This document shows positions 16,488-25,750 of a DNA stretch of 39,420 nt, one piece after another. Both the position numbers and the translations under genes were made by a program. Within the stretch, counting starts at the first letter, position 1, and every line of letters begins with the position of its first letter. The notes beneath the pieces were generated by a model. It was not told the DNA's origin, did no database searches, and worked only from the letters and a program-made list of their open reading frames with translations. The stretch comes from a virus. The stretch is taken from positions 1 to 39,420 of IMG/VR virus record IMGVR_UViG_3300020195_000074; one strand, given 5' to 3'.

Positions 16488-16867
16488 AACGCATGAACTT
16501 CCCTGACACGGTTACGCTCTACGACGTAACCGAGGACGGGTACGGCGACAAGTCCCTGGATGCGGGAGTGGAGATACGGGCGTCCTTTGAACAGGTAATC
16601 TCAAAGACGCACAGTGATTCCCAAGATGCGATAGTGTCAAGCTCGCGCTTGTACCTACCGCCGGATGTGGACGCACTGACTTCAGAGGGCTACCGCTTAG
16701 AGGGGAAGCTGGCTAAGGTTAATGTCTTAGGAGGAGTTGCGACGCAGCAGTTCTTCAAGATAACTGAGGCGTTTCCTGTGAGGGACACCCTCTTACAGAA
16801 CCAAGTGCGCCACGTCGAGTGCGATTTGGCCAAGGTGACAGACTTCACGGCAGGAGCGATTTCATGA
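16484..16867 (+). CDS. Head closure / stopper protein
   Basis: 127 residues; GTG 16484 overlaps the upstream TGA. Mostly beta: FPDTVTLYDVTEDGYGDKS, AIVSSSRLYLPPDV, YRLEGKLAKVNVLGG, KITEAFPVRDTLL. Length, gene order and beta content fit the stopper/neck proteins that follow adaptor genes. No diagnostic motif. Confidence 0.6.
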   Translation: MKRMNFPDTVTLYDVTEDGYGDKSLDAGVEIRASFEQVISKTHSDSQDAIVSSSRLYLPPDVDALTSEGYRLEGKLAKVNVLGGVATQQFFKITEAFPVRDTLLQNQVRHVECDLAKVTDFTAGAIS

Positions 16868-17205
16868 GTGTACAGGTTCAGGATAATACGCCTGTTGCGA
16901 GCGCTCAGATAAAGCTCAGAGCCTCCGTTGGCTTACGTAACGCCGCTAAGGACATGAAAGTTCTCAGTAGGCCAAAGACCCCATTCAAGACGGGTGACCT
17001 CGCCAACCGAGGCACAGAGCAAGTTCTAGGACTCCAAGGGAAAGTATCTTGGGACGTATCGTATGCCCAGTACCAGGAACGTGGATCACGTTCGGATGGG
17101 TCACACCCCATTAGGAACCGTCCCTCAGGCGGTCAGTCGCACTTCGCGGAGGAATCTGCGGAACAAGTGGCCGAATCAGGGCATAAATACTTTGGTGGAT
17201 TGTAA
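16864..17205 (+). CDS. Tail completion / HK97 gp10-like neck protein
   Basis: 113 residues from ATG 16864, overlapping the upstream TGA as ATGA. It shows the gp10-like pattern: N-terminal helix, TPFKTGDLANRGTEQVLG, then VSWDVSYAQYQERGSRSDG, and a closing helix. Expected to terminate or join the tail to the head. A longer frame starting at 16819 lacks support. Confidence 0.68.
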   Translation: MSVQVQDNTPVASAQIKLRASVGLRNAAKDMKVLSRPKTPFKTGDLANRGTEQVLGLQGKVSWDVSYAQYQERGSRSDGSHPIRNRPSGGQSHFAEESAEQVAESGHKYFGGL

Positions 17206-17612
17206 TGCCGGCCGCTAATATCACCGAGGCATTTCGAGACTGGCTTATAGCTCAGTCGGTAACGACATCGGGACAAATAAAGATTCATAGAGCGCCTTCC
17301 GGAACAGACTCGCCAGACTCTATCTGGTGGTTGAAAGCAGAAGGAGGAACCGACCTCGGCCACACCGTGGACGGGAAATCCAAACAAACTAATGTGATCG
17401 GCTGTTACTACCGTCACAGATCAGCTAAGAACGTCTACGACACCCTGGAATTACTGAGGGAAACCGTGACGCTGGCTGGCTGTCTTGTCCTAAGTGGGTA
17501 CGAGGTAGTGGAGATTCCGACTACGTTCGGGCCGTTCAACGACAACGATATAGACGACGAAGAAAGAACAGTCGGGTATATACAGGTGGCTATAACCACC
17601 GCTCATCGTTAA
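17205..17612 (+). CDS. Tail terminator-like protein
   Basis: 135 residues; ATG 17205 shares a base with the preceding TAA. Begins with a helix (NITEAFRDWLIAQSV), then strands including DSIWWLKAEGG and TVGYIQVAITT. Size and place between the gp10-like gene and the tube protein fit a tail terminator (minor capsid / DUF3168-like). Confidence 0.6.
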   Translation: MPAANITEAFRDWLIAQSVTTSGQIKIHRAPSGTDSPDSIWWLKAEGGTDLGHTVDGKSKQTNVIGCYYRHRSAKNVYDTLELLRETVTLAGCLVLSGYEVVEIPTTFGPFNDNDIDDEERTVGYIQVAITTAHR

Positions 17613-17668
17613 CAAACGCCGCTTCTGGTGTTTAACAAGAAGCAAATAATAAAGAAAGGAAGCCAACA

Positions 17669-18175
17669 ATGGCCAGAGTAAAAGGACCCCATGCCGTAAA
17701 ATATGGGAACAGCACAATTTCAGATATCGAGGAACTCGATGTCGAATGGTCACAGGATAATGACGACTACGATACTATCCAGGGAAACAAGTATATGTAC
17801 GACACGTCAGGTAATGTAGTTGCAACGCTAACCCTACTAGCAAACGACGTAAGCTCGCTTGCGATACTGCTCCCGCAGCATTTCGTGGCGAACGGAGCAA
17901 GCCTCTCAACGGGTGAAACCGTCACCGATGCCCAGGGAGCGATTGATGTCCTCCCAGGTGGGTGTGTCTCCCTAGGAAACCTGAAGCACCTTACCATCAC
18001 CTCATGTGATGAGACGGGCGCAAGCCACGTTCTCCGTATCCCAGACGGAACCACCCGCATTGATGGGGTCGAGTTCGACGGAGCCGCAGCCCGGAAAGTC
18101 ATGGTTCAATTCCGAGGAGAAGGAACCACTATCGGTCAGCTGTATGACAGCGGTGCCGTGACTACAATTTCATAA
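17669..18175 (+). CDS. Major tail tube protein
   Basis: 168 residues after AAAGGAAG. A beta-rich small protein (HAVKYGNSTISDIEELDVEWSQ, VVATLTLLANDVSSLAILL, KVMVQFRGEGTTIGQLYD). Composition and place before the chaperone genes and tape measure fit the polymerising tube subunit. Gap of 56 bases before it contains no clear terminator. Confidence 0.72.
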   Translation: MARVKGPHAVKYGNSTISDIEELDVEWSQDNDDYDTIQGNKYMYDTSGNVVATLTLLANDVSSLAILLPQHFVANGASLSTGETVTDAQGAIDVLPGGCVSLGNLKHLTITSCDETGASHVLRIPDGTTRIDGVEFDGAAARKVMVQFRGEGTTIGQLYDSGAVTTIS

Positions 18176-18201
18176 GCAACTAATTAAGAATGGAGACTGG
18201 C

Positions 18202-18585
18202 ATGACCAGCTATAAACTTAACGAAAACGTCGCCGAGTTCTTCGAGTTTGAACTTGGCGGTTTTACGTACAAGATGAAGTACCCTAATGGAGAAGAGCGA
18301 AGGAAAATGGCCGAACTAGGCCAAAAGGTAATGGCCGAAGCGGGTAAGGCTCAGCGATCACAGGACGCCGGAGACACCGGGGCTTTTGAGTTGGCCAGTA
18401 ACGATGCCGAGAAAGTATCTAGCGAGATGTCTAAGCTGATTAACTCCTTGATTACTCCAGGCGATGAGAAGGCTCCTGGCATTGACACATCGCTAGACGA
18501 TGCCTCGACGCCCGTACTAAGAAACTTCCAGAACATGATCCAGGCCGAATTATCCTTAGATGTTCCCAAACAAGTAGGTAAATAA
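18202..18585 (+). CDS. Tail assembly chaperone, gpG-like
   Basis: About 127 residues from ATG 18202, with GGAG six bases upstream; an in-frame ATG at 18190 has no SD. FFEFELGGFTYKMKYPNGEERRKMAELGQKV resembles tail chaperone N-termini. Ends with TAA at 18583-18585, directly abutting ATG 18586 of the next gene in the same frame. The usual -1 frameshift site between chaperone halves is not visible. Confidence 0.62.
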   Translation: MTSYKLNENVAEFFEFELGGFTYKMKYPNGEERRKMAELGQKVMAEAGKAQRSQDAGDTGAFELASNDAEKVSSEMSKLINSLITPGDEKAPGIDTSLDDASTPVLRNFQNMIQAELSLDVPKQVGK

Positions 18586-18885
18586 ATGGCTGAAGAAGAA
18601 CAAGTAGAGAAGCACGTACGGGCCAAGCCCATACCTAAGCCGCCGGTGGGAGACCAAATAAGTCGCTCGCTCTACCAGTTGTGCTACTACTACTCGCAAT
18701 ACACCCTCCAAGATGCTAGGGCGCTTCCCTATCACCAAGTCCTGAGAATGCTCCAAGTAGCCCAACAGGAAAAGGCCGCTGAGTTCTTGCAACTGACTAA
18801 CATCACCGCCGCCCCCCACACTAAGAAGGGTAGTGGCGTGCGTAAGATAGCTAACCAATACAAGAAGGTGGCACAAGATGGCTGA
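18586..18885 (+). CDS. Tail assembly chaperone second part (gpT-like)
   Basis: 99 residues starting at ATG 18586 immediately after TAA, in the same frame as the preceding gene. Helical; LYQLCYYYSQYTLQDARALPYHQVLRMLQVAQQEKAAEF. Position before the tape measure is that of the second chaperone component. Overlaps the tape measure start by 8 bases. Confidence 0.55.
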   Translation: MAEEEQVEKHVRAKPIPKPPVGDQISRSLYQLCYYYSQYTLQDARALPYHQVLRMLQVAQQEKAAEFLQLTNITAAPHTKKGSGVRKIANQYKKVAQDG

Positions 18886-20830
18886 GGTCAGCGGCGGTAG
18901 GATAGTCTGGCAACTGGATGTCGAAGAAGGAAACTTTGACGCCCAGATGTCACAGGCCGGGAACAAAGCCAAGGATGCTGGTGACAACTTAGGGGAGGCT
19001 TTCGCGGGTGGCGCGAAGATTGCTGGGGTCGCCTTGCTTGGTCTAGGTGCTGGGGTGACCCTGTTTGCGAAACAGTCGACAGATTTCGCCAGAGACTACG
19101 TTTTAGGGTCGAAGAAGATTGCCCGTGAAACCGGCATATCTGTAGAATCCGCAAGCTTGCTGGTTACGGCAGTCGCCAGGGCTGGGGTTTCAGCCGACGA
19201 TGCCAGCTTGTTGTTCGGGCGTTTCTCTAGGCAGATACGGGAGACTGCCGGCGCTGCCGAACCTGCCGCTACGAAACTAGGGGCGTTCGGTATTTCCGTT
19301 AAGGACGCAGGGGGTAACCTCCTGCCTTTCGATAATGTCCTTGGCCAAGTAGCCGAAAAGTTTAAGACGATGCCAGATGGCCCGGAAAAGACGGCAATTG
19401 CTATGGAGCTGTTCGGGCGGTCAGGTAAAGACATTATCTCAATCCTCAACCAAGGGAGCCAGGGCATGGCTGAACAGGCTCAGAAAGCCCGTGATCTAGG
19501 TCTTGCTTTGACTCCTGGGGTGGTAGGGAAAATAGATTCTTTCATCCAGAGCCAGCGTAACTTGGTGCAGTCGACTAACGCGCTGAAGTTACAGGTCGGT
19601 TCGCTGACTTCTCCCGTACTAACAGGCTTTCAAGACAAGTTGACGGGTGTCCTGAGCCTGCTTCATAACGCCGACCCAGCCGTGCAGACTACCGCCGCGT
19701 CCTTCTTGGCGTTCGGTGGTCCGGTGGTTGGGGCATCGGGCGGGTTAATTATGTTCCTGGCGAACCTTAAACAGCTCGCTCCGGCGATGAACCTAGCGAA
19801 ATTAGGGATAGCTGGGTTAATCATCGCCCTCGTGGTAGGGCTGATCGCTGGCCTGATATTCCTAGAGGTCAAGTTCCAGCTGCTCAGTGAAGCCTTTAAG
19901 AGTTTTGTGGCGTTCATGACCCCAATCGCCACCGCTATTTGGACTACAGTTAAACCGGCGGTGGACATGTTGGTTCAAGGGCTTTCGCAGCTGTGGTCGA
20001 TAGTAACCTCGCTGGTTATCCCAGTCTTCCAGCAGTTCTGGGCGAGCATACAACCGTTCCTGCCTTTATTGCAACAGCTCGCGATACTGTTCGGGATTAT
20101 ATTAGTTGGCTTTATTCTCGCGTTCGTGGTGGCAATATTGGCAGTAGTTGCCGTAGTGGTCGCCGTGGTGACGGCAGTGATTGCCGCCATTACGTTTTTA
20201 AATAACGTATGGTCAAGTATCTGGGGTTCGATTGCCAGCTTCCTGTCGAATGTGTGGGGCGGCATTAAATCCATTGTGTCAGCAGGTATAGGATTCATCG
20301 TCGGAGCGGTAAGCGGTGGCGTATCTGCTGTCCTGGGCATCTGGCGTGGTATTCAGCAGATCGTTGGAATCGTCAGTCGAGCTTTCGACGATGCGGTCAA
20401 AACCGCCAGAGGATTCATCGAGTCTTTCGTGGGGATTGGCGGGGACATTATCCGTGGCATTGCAAAGGCCATTAGTGGAGCGGCTGGGGAGATCAAGGAT
20501 GCCATCAAGGGAGCGATTGGGGACGCGGTTAGTTTCGCCAAGCACATCCTTGGTGCCCATTCGCCCTCTAAGCTATTTGCTAGGGAAGTGGGTAGACCGA
20601 TTGCACAAGGTATCGCCCAAGGGATTATGCAAGGAGCGGGGGGAATAAATAACGCCTTGGCTTCGATAGCGTCACCAAGCCTTATGCCCGGTACCGGGGT
20701 GGACGGAGTAGGCGCAGCCAGTGGCGCGTCAGTCGTCATCAACGCCAAGCAACTCACAGAGGCCGATATAGACATGGCCGCCAACCGTTCACAGTTCAAG
20801 TTAGGCCAGCAGCTTAAGGGGGTAGCCTAA
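18878..20830 (+). CDS. Tape measure protein
   Basis: 650 residues. The N-terminus IVWQLDVEEGNFDAQMSQAGNKAK is typical of tape measures; the middle has ARETGISVESASLLVTAVARAGVSADDAS and several hydrophobic segments (about 290-325 and 400-440) thought to insert into the host membrane during DNA entry. The C-terminus carries AKHILGAHSPSKLFAREVGRPIAQGIAQGI, a classic tape-measure motif. The length sets the tail length, so the tail would be fairly short for a siphovirus. ATG 18878 overlaps the chaperone stop. Confidence 0.92.
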   Translation: MAEVSGGRIVWQLDVEEGNFDAQMSQAGNKAKDAGDNLGEAFAGGAKIAGVALLGLGAGVTLFAKQSTDFARDYVLGSKKIARETGISVESASLLVTAVARAGVSADDASLLFGRFSRQIRETAGAAEPAATKLGAFGISVKDAGGNLLPFDNVLGQVAEKFKTMPDGPEKTAIAMELFGRSGKDIISILNQGSQGMAEQAQKARDLGLALTPGVVGKIDSFIQSQRNLVQSTNALKLQVGSLTSPVLTGFQDKLTGVLSLLHNADPAVQTTAASFLAFGGPVVGASGGLIMFLANLKQLAPAMNLAKLGIAGLIIALVVGLIAGLIFLEVKFQLLSEAFKSFVAFMTPIATAIWTTVKPAVDMLVQGLSQLWSIVTSLVIPVFQQFWASIQPFLPLLQQLAILFGIILVGFILAFVVAILAVVAVVVAVVTAVIAAITFLNNVWSSIWGSIASFLSNVWGGIKSIVSAGIGFIVGAVSGGVSAVLGIWRGIQQIVGIVSRAFDDAVKTARGFIESFVGIGGDIIRGIAKAISGAAGEIKDAIKGAIGDAVSFAKHILGAHSPSKLFAREVGRPIAQGIAQGIMQGAGGINNALASIASPSLMPGTGVDGVGAASGASVVINAKQLTEADIDMAANRSQFKLGQQLKGVA

Positions 20831-21669
20831 TGGCCGCTCCCGCGACCACCTTATTTACCCAAGCCTCTTACGGAGGTTATAGCTTCGAGGTCGCCCGGAC
20901 GGGTAAACTGGACGGCCTGAGTACCCCGTCCTACGCCACTGCCGAATCCACGTTGGCGGGAGTCAGGGGATCGAAGTTTGTCCGTGCCTTGCAGCGCAAA
21001 AGACAGATAACTATGGAGTTTTTAGTCTACACTACCTCAGAGAGCGACTACTTCACCCAACGCAAAGCTATTATTAGCGCCCTGCAAAAAGAGGACGGTG
21101 AAGGCCCGCTCTTACTGACCATCAACGGCACGCAGTACCAGGTCAACTGCGTCCCTGAACCGCCAGAGATTAGCTGGCCGCACTTCCCATATTTTACCGT
21201 TCAGGCACAGTTCACCTGCTACGACCCGACGATTTATTCAGCCACGACGAATTCTAACTCCGGCATCGCGGTCCCAGGTGGTGGTGGAGCGGTCTTCCCA
21301 TTAGTCTTCCCGATTACGTTCACCACCCAGAACACGGGAACGGTTTTTGTCACTAACTCTGGTAACGTCGATGCCTCCCCGCTGATTACCCTAACCGGAC
21401 TCCTCACCAACCCGATCATTGCTAATGTCACCACGGGTGAGTATTTCCAACTCACCACCACGACTACGGTAAGCGACACTATTGTTATTGACATGAAGAA
21501 CCGCACGGCGGTTAAAAACGGCACTACTAGTATGCTAACCAGCCTGGTGACGGGTAGCGAGTGGTGGGCACTAGGAGCGGGGAGTAGCACGATACGCATC
21601 AACACCGGCTCGACCTCTGACACCGGCACAATGACGATTGCTTGGCAAAACGCGTATGGAGGCATTTAG
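20830..21669 (+). CDS. Distal tail protein (Dit, Sipho_tail)
   Basis: 279 residues; ATG 20830 shares a base with the upstream TAA. The N-terminal domain has LFTQASYGGYSFEVARTG and RGSKFVRALQRKRQITMEFLVYTTSESDYFTQRKAI, a Sipho_tail/Dit pattern. The C-terminal half is a beta domain with Thr-rich strands. It forms the hub linking tail tube to the baseplate and fibres. Confidence 0.8.
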   Translation: MAAPATTLFTQASYGGYSFEVARTGKLDGLSTPSYATAESTLAGVRGSKFVRALQRKRQITMEFLVYTTSESDYFTQRKAIISALQKEDGEGPLLLTINGTQYQVNCVPEPPEISWPHFPYFTVQAQFTCYDPTIYSATTNSNSGIAVPGGGGAVFPLVFPITFTTQNTGTVFVTNSGNVDASPLITLTGLLTNPIIANVTTGEYFQLTTTTTVSDTIVIDMKNRTAVKNGTTSMLTSLVTGSEWWALGAGSSTIRINTGSTSDTGTMTIAWQNAYGGI

Positions 21670-22772
21670 TGGCGGTGTATACTCTAGAGATTGTGAACCG
21701 CAACGGCGGTTTAGTGGCCGACCTGACCGGCATTGCCACCAGCCGTAAGTTCGAGGTTGAACGCAACGCTGCTGGTAAGGTCAGTTTCGAGGTTGACGCC
21801 AAGGTGTTATCCGACTTCGCGCTTACTAACAACACCACTGGAGCGGCGATACTGGCACCTGGGATCAACGAAGTCAGGGTGAAGCGTGGGTCAACCTACC
21901 TAACCGGCGGTAAGATCACCTACATCGAGACTACCGGCAGCGGAGAAAACAAGACGGTTTCGGTACATGCTGACGGATTCCTTAGCCTGTTCAAAGACCG
22001 CTTCTACGAGAAGCAAAAGATATTTACCGCAGTCGAGGCTTCGACGATTCTCTGGACGGTAATCAACGAAACTCAAACCGCATCTGCTAACTTCTACAAT
22101 TCGGCGCTGGAAGCCCTGCCAACTGCCGGTGATTGCACGTTCGGTGTCACCCAAGGCACCTTAGAAACTATTGGCGCTAAGGACAGGACGTATGAAATCG
22201 GCAAGAACGTTAAGGACATACTAGTCCAGATGACGGAACTCCAAAGCACGTCTACCGACATCTACTTCACCTACGACAAGGTGTTCCACGCCGTCGCGCG
22301 GCAAGGCTCAAACAAGCCGGGGATTGTCTTCGAGCTAGGTAAGAACGTCCTCGGATATAAGCTTCCCCACGATGCTCAGGAAATAGCCAACCGGGTGATT
22401 ACTACCGGCTCCGGTTCGCAAGGCGCGGGAACGCTGGTGGCTTCGGTGGTCGCTGACGCTCCCTCACAGGTAAACTACCGCGTCCGCCAGCGCATCAGAC
22501 AGTTCAACTCGATTGATAACACAAGTACTCTTGACGACCACGGCAACGGCCTGCTCCAAGCCCTAAAAGACCCGATGAACACTCCCGACATCACGGTTGA
22601 CTTGAACGATGAGGTTACTATCGCCGACTTCTGGGTAGGGGATAGGGTGATGGTCAGGCTAGAGGATCCGGAAATCCCCCACGATATATCCGGGCTGTAC
22701 AGGGTCGAAAAGATTAATATGACCATTTCCGACGAAGAATTGGAAACGGCCACCTTAACGCTATCGGTGTAG
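21669..22772 (+). CDS. Tail protein, ReqiPepy6 gp37-like
   Basis: 367 residues from GTG 21669, six bases after GGAGG and overlapping the previous stop; an in-frame TTG at 21642 is less likely. VYTLEIVNRNGGLVADLTGIATSRKFEVERNAAGKVSFEV is the standard opening of gp37-like siphovirus tail proteins; ILVQMTELQSTSTDIYFTYD and VWVGD-type beta hairpins (TIADFWVGDRVMVRLEDPE) follow. This family replaces the Tal protein in many phages of Gram-positive, especially actinobacterial, hosts. Confidence 0.78.
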   Translation: MAVYTLEIVNRNGGLVADLTGIATSRKFEVERNAAGKVSFEVDAKVLSDFALTNNTTGAAILAPGINEVRVKRGSTYLTGGKITYIETTGSGENKTVSVHADGFLSLFKDRFYEKQKIFTAVEASTILWTVINETQTASANFYNSALEALPTAGDCTFGVTQGTLETIGAKDRTYEIGKNVKDILVQMTELQSTSTDIYFTYDKVFHAVARQGSNKPGIVFELGKNVLGYKLPHDAQEIANRVITTGSGSQGAGTLVASVVADAPSQVNYRVRQRIRQFNSIDNTSTLDDHGNGLLQALKDPMNTPDITVDLNDEVTIADFWVGDRVMVRLEDPEIPHDISGLYRVEKINMTISDEELETATLTLSV

Positions 22773-22773
22773 T

Positions 22774-24153
22774 ATGGCAATCAACCGCTCCAAACTGACT
22801 ACTGAGAACAAGCTCATCTATGACCTTGAAGAAATTAAGCGTCAACTACGGGAATTAAAGTCCGACCCAACCGCCGCTGGCACGGGTACGGTCACATCAA
22901 TAGGATTCTCTGGAGGGACTACAGGGCTAACGGTATCGGGAAGCCCTGTAACCACTTCAGGGACTATCACCCTCGCGGGAACGCTGGCCGTCGCTAACGG
23001 AGGAACCGGAGCTACTAGTGCCGGATCCGCCCTCACCGCTCTGGGTGGGCAGCCGCTTGATTCAGACCTCACCACTCTCGCCGGACTGACCGCTACCACT
23101 GACAACTTCATCGTTTCAGTTTCAAGTGCCTGGGCTTCACAAACTCCTGCGCAAGTCAGAACAACGCTTGGGCTGGTGATTGGAACGAATGTGCAGGCTT
23201 GGGACGCTGACCTAGACACCTGGGCTGGTAAGACGGCACCGTCAGGGACGGTTCTCGGTACGTCTGACATCCAGGTCCTTTCGAACAAAGATTTAACATC
23301 GGGTACCAACACGTTTCCGACATTAAACCAGAACACGACGGGTAGTGCGGCAACCCTCACCACCGCCCGTGCCATTTACGGGAATAACTTTAATGGGTCG
23401 GCTGCGCTGACGGGGATTATCGACTCTACCTTCGGTGGTACGGGTAATGGGTTTGCTAAGTTGTCCGGACCGGCTACATCCGAAAAGACCTTCACACTGC
23501 CTAACGCTTCAGCGACTATTCTGACCGACAACGCGGCAGTCACCGTAGCACAAGGGGGGACAGGTCAAACCTCCTACATCAACGGTCAACTGTTAATAGG
23601 TAACACCACCGGAAACACGTTAGCAAAAGCCACCCTGACCGCAGGTACGGGAATCGCCATCACCAACGGTGCCAGTTCAATCACCGTCGGGCCAGGAGCA
23701 GGAGGGATTGTCCAACAGGTAGACACCTTGAGTACTGCTGTTTCAACCGGAACCACCGCCATTCCGGCTGATAACACTATTCCTCAAAGCGGCGAGGGTA
23801 ACGAATATATGACCCTCGCCATCACCCCGACCAGCACAACCAACAAGCTAATTATTGAGGTCGGAGTTCTTGCCGCTCATAGCATAGCTACCGTCCTCTT
23901 GGGTACTGCTCTTTTCCAAGACAGCGGTGTTGACGCTCTAGCAGCCGTCGCGGTTTCAGTCCCAGCCGCAGGCGCCAATGTCAATCCAACGCTTTATCAT
24001 TCCATGGCCGCAGGTACTACATCATCTACGACGTTCAAAGTCAGGGTTGGGGGGAACGTCGGGAGTACCACTACATTCAACGGCTCTGCCGGGGCTAGGT
24101 GGTACGGAGCCATTACTCACTCATATATTCGAATAACCGAATTGAAAGTCTAA
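22774..24153 (+). CDS. Tail fibre with phage-fibre repeats
   Basis: 459 residues. N-terminal coiled coil (about 8-32). Gly/Thr-rich shaft with fibre-repeat motifs LAVANGGTGATSAGSALTALG, STFGGTGNGFAKLSG and VTVAQGGTGQTSYINGQLLIG, as in trimeric fibres. A C-terminal globular domain (about 325-459) of beta strands probably binds the receptor: TLAITPTSTTNKLIIEVGVL and RWYGAITHSYIRITEL. Nothing shows what receptor is bound. Confidence 0.82.
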   Translation: MAINRSKLTTENKLIYDLEEIKRQLRELKSDPTAAGTGTVTSIGFSGGTTGLTVSGSPVTTSGTITLAGTLAVANGGTGATSAGSALTALGGQPLDSDLTTLAGLTATTDNFIVSVSSAWASQTPAQVRTTLGLVIGTNVQAWDADLDTWAGKTAPSGTVLGTSDIQVLSNKDLTSGTNTFPTLNQNTTGSAATLTTARAIYGNNFNGSAALTGIIDSTFGGTGNGFAKLSGPATSEKTFTLPNASATILTDNAAVTVAQGGTGQTSYINGQLLIGNTTGNTLAKATLTAGTGIAITNGASSITVGPGAGGIVQQVDTLSTAVSTGTTAIPADNTIPQSGEGNEYMTLAITPTSTTNKLIIEVGVLAAHSIATVLLGTALFQDSGVDALAAVAVSVPAAGANVNPTLYHSMAAGTTSSTTFKVRVGGNVGSTTTFNGSAGARWYGAITHSYIRITELKV

Positions 24154-24185
24154 ATTGATATATACTAATAATGAAAAAGGAGCTA
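24142..24185 (+). promoter_or_regulatory. Possible promoter and SD before the fibre-associated genes
   Basis: TTGAAA (24142-24147) and TAATAA (24166-24171) with an 18-base spacer; AAGGAG follows seven bases before ATG 24190. Weak match but in one of the few gaps of the tail region. Confidence 0.3.
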
Positions 24186-24189
24186 CACG

Positions 24190-24366
24190 ATGGCTGAACA
24201 AACACTAGAACAACTCAAGGGTCGGGCTTATGACTTAATCTCCATGAAGGAGCAGGTCGAGGCTGAGCTTCGGGCTATCAACCAGCAAATTGGCACACTG
24301 ACCGCCGCTGAGACAAAAGCACCGATAACCACACCCCAAGACCATAAACCAAAAGAGGGAAAATAA
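24190..24366 (+). CDS. Small coiled-coil protein, unknown
   Basis: 58 residues; ATG 24190 after AAGGAG at seven bases. Starts MAEQTLEQLKGRAYDLISMK and continues as an amphipathic helix (KEQVEAELRAINQQIGTL), then a Pro/Thr/Lys tail. Lies between the two fibre genes and abuts the next ATG, so it may be a fibre chaperone or a structural spacer; that is a guess from place only. Confidence 0.6.
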   Translation: MAEQTLEQLKGRAYDLISMKEQVEAELRAINQQIGTLTAAETKAPITTPQDHKPKEGK

Positions 24367-25584
24367 ATGGCAGAATTGGCTTATGTAGGCGGGAAAATAG
24401 ACGAGAGCGGATATTCTACTCCCTGGTATTCAACGATCACTTCTGGATCGGCTACTAATGTATCATTGACGGCCTGGCGAGCTGTTCAGCGTGCGGCCGG
24501 TGCGAATATGTCCGTTGATATATCTCTAGGGGTGGGCTTTATCCCTATCTCAAGTGCCTATGGGTATTGGGGTGAGGTTACGTCTGCGGCTAAGAACATA
24601 GCGGTTACGGCAGCTGACCCCTCAAACCCACGCATTGATAGAGTGGTTGCCTACATTGACCTGGCGACTATCTCCACGTCCGTCACCAATAACACGGGAG
24701 CCTTGAAGTTTCTTGCAGTTGCAGGTACGGCTGCTGGCTCCCCAACTGCCCCATCTAACGCCACCGTTCAGACAGCAGTGGGCGCCTCAAACCCCTACAT
24801 TGATATAGCAACGGTAGCGGTGGCGGCTGGGGCGACTTCAGTCTCAACGGCCAACATTACTGACAAACGCACTCCGGTTGCTTCGCGACTGCCCCTCGCT
24901 CCAAGAATAACCGCCATTAGTACAACTACCGTTCTTTCATGGGGGTACGACCACGTTTCCTGTAGCGCGGCCATAACCGTCACCCTGCCGGACGCTACCC
25001 TGAACCCAGGCGGTAAGATTACCCTCTACAAGACGGATACCATTTCTAATATCCTGACCGTTTCTACGACTTCATCACAGACGATTAACGGCTCAAGCAA
25101 CGACTATATATCTAATATCTACGACTTCGTAGAGTACACATCAACCGGGACCAACTGGCTTATCTCAAGAGAACGGCGCAACCCGCTATTGGCCATAGCT
25201 ACAAGTACGAGTAACTTCGTTACTACTAGTGCAAGCGCGGTCTTAATAACGGGGATGACAGTCAACCCATATGTCCCAGCCGGTACGAGAAGAATATCTG
25301 TTAGATACCACACCACCGAACGGCCTGCGATCAGCGGAGGTACGGGGACGGCCGACGTTATGGTTTGGGACGGGACGGTTGCATCGGGGACTTTGGTAGC
25401 CCGAACTACCGCAACTTCCAACGGTTTCATCGGAAGGGTGGAAGCCGAAACCCAACCGATTGCGCTATCTGCCGGAAATGCCAAGACTTACAACGCTGGG
25501 GCGGATATTTCAGGAGGATTCACACTCACCTTGGCAGGTGCGGCTGATTCCCCAATGGTTTTAGAGGCGAGGTTAGCAACATGA
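24367..25584 (+). CDS. Second tail fibre / baseplate receptor-binding protein
   Basis: 405 residues, Thr/Ser/Ala-rich and beta. The N-terminal 170 residues (AELAYVGGKIDESGYSTPWYS, NPRIDRVVAYIDLAT, NPYIDIATVAVAAGATSVSTANITDKR) look like the baseplate-binding domain used by many siphovirus receptor-binding proteins. A middle hairpin region (TLYKTDTISNILTVSTTSSQTINGSS) resembles fibre shafts. The C-terminal 130 residues form a separate beta domain. ATG is directly after the previous stop. Confidence 0.72.
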   Translation: MAELAYVGGKIDESGYSTPWYSTITSGSATNVSLTAWRAVQRAAGANMSVDISLGVGFIPISSAYGYWGEVTSAAKNIAVTAADPSNPRIDRVVAYIDLATISTSVTNNTGALKFLAVAGTAAGSPTAPSNATVQTAVGASNPYIDIATVAVAAGATSVSTANITDKRTPVASRLPLAPRITAISTTTVLSWGYDHVSCSAAITVTLPDATLNPGGKITLYKTDTISNILTVSTTSSQTINGSSNDYISNIYDFVEYTSTGTNWLISRERRNPLLAIATSTSNFVTTSASAVLITGMTVNPYVPAGTRRISVRYHTTERPAISGGTGTADVMVWDGTVASGTLVARTTATSNGFIGRVEAETQPIALSAGNAKTYNAGADISGGFTLTLAGAADSPMVLEARLAT

Positions 25585-25739
25585 AAGACCTTAGCTTTTG
25601 CCATATCGTTGCAGTCAAGGTCGAACATAAGGGAGACGAGGCTTTGATCACTTGTACCAAGTGCAAGAAGAAGTGTGATGTATTCCATGGGACAAAGAGC
25701 GAAGCTGAAAAGCATGGAAAGTCATTAAAGAGTAAGTAA
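25581..25739 (+). CDS. Small Cys/His protein, unknown
   Basis: 52 residues; ATG 25581 overlaps the fibre stop as ATGA. A C-H near the N-terminus (SFCHIV) and CTKCKKKC in the middle could bind one zinc ion. Highly lysine-rich C-terminus. No family recognised. Confidence 0.55.
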   Translation: MKDLSFCHIVAVKVEHKGDEALITCTKCKKKCDVFHGTKSEAEKHGKSLKSK

Positions 25740-25750
25740 ACATACATACA

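Noticed and set aside
18550-18590. Slippery sequence for a tail-chaperone frameshift (CCCAAAC)
   Set aside because: It is in the wrong phase relative to the chaperone codons, and the second gene is in the same frame as the first, so no shift is needed.
19663-20799. Several minus-strand frames inside the tape measure gene
   Set aside because: Antisense shadows of hydrophobic codons; the tape measure frame is strongly supported.
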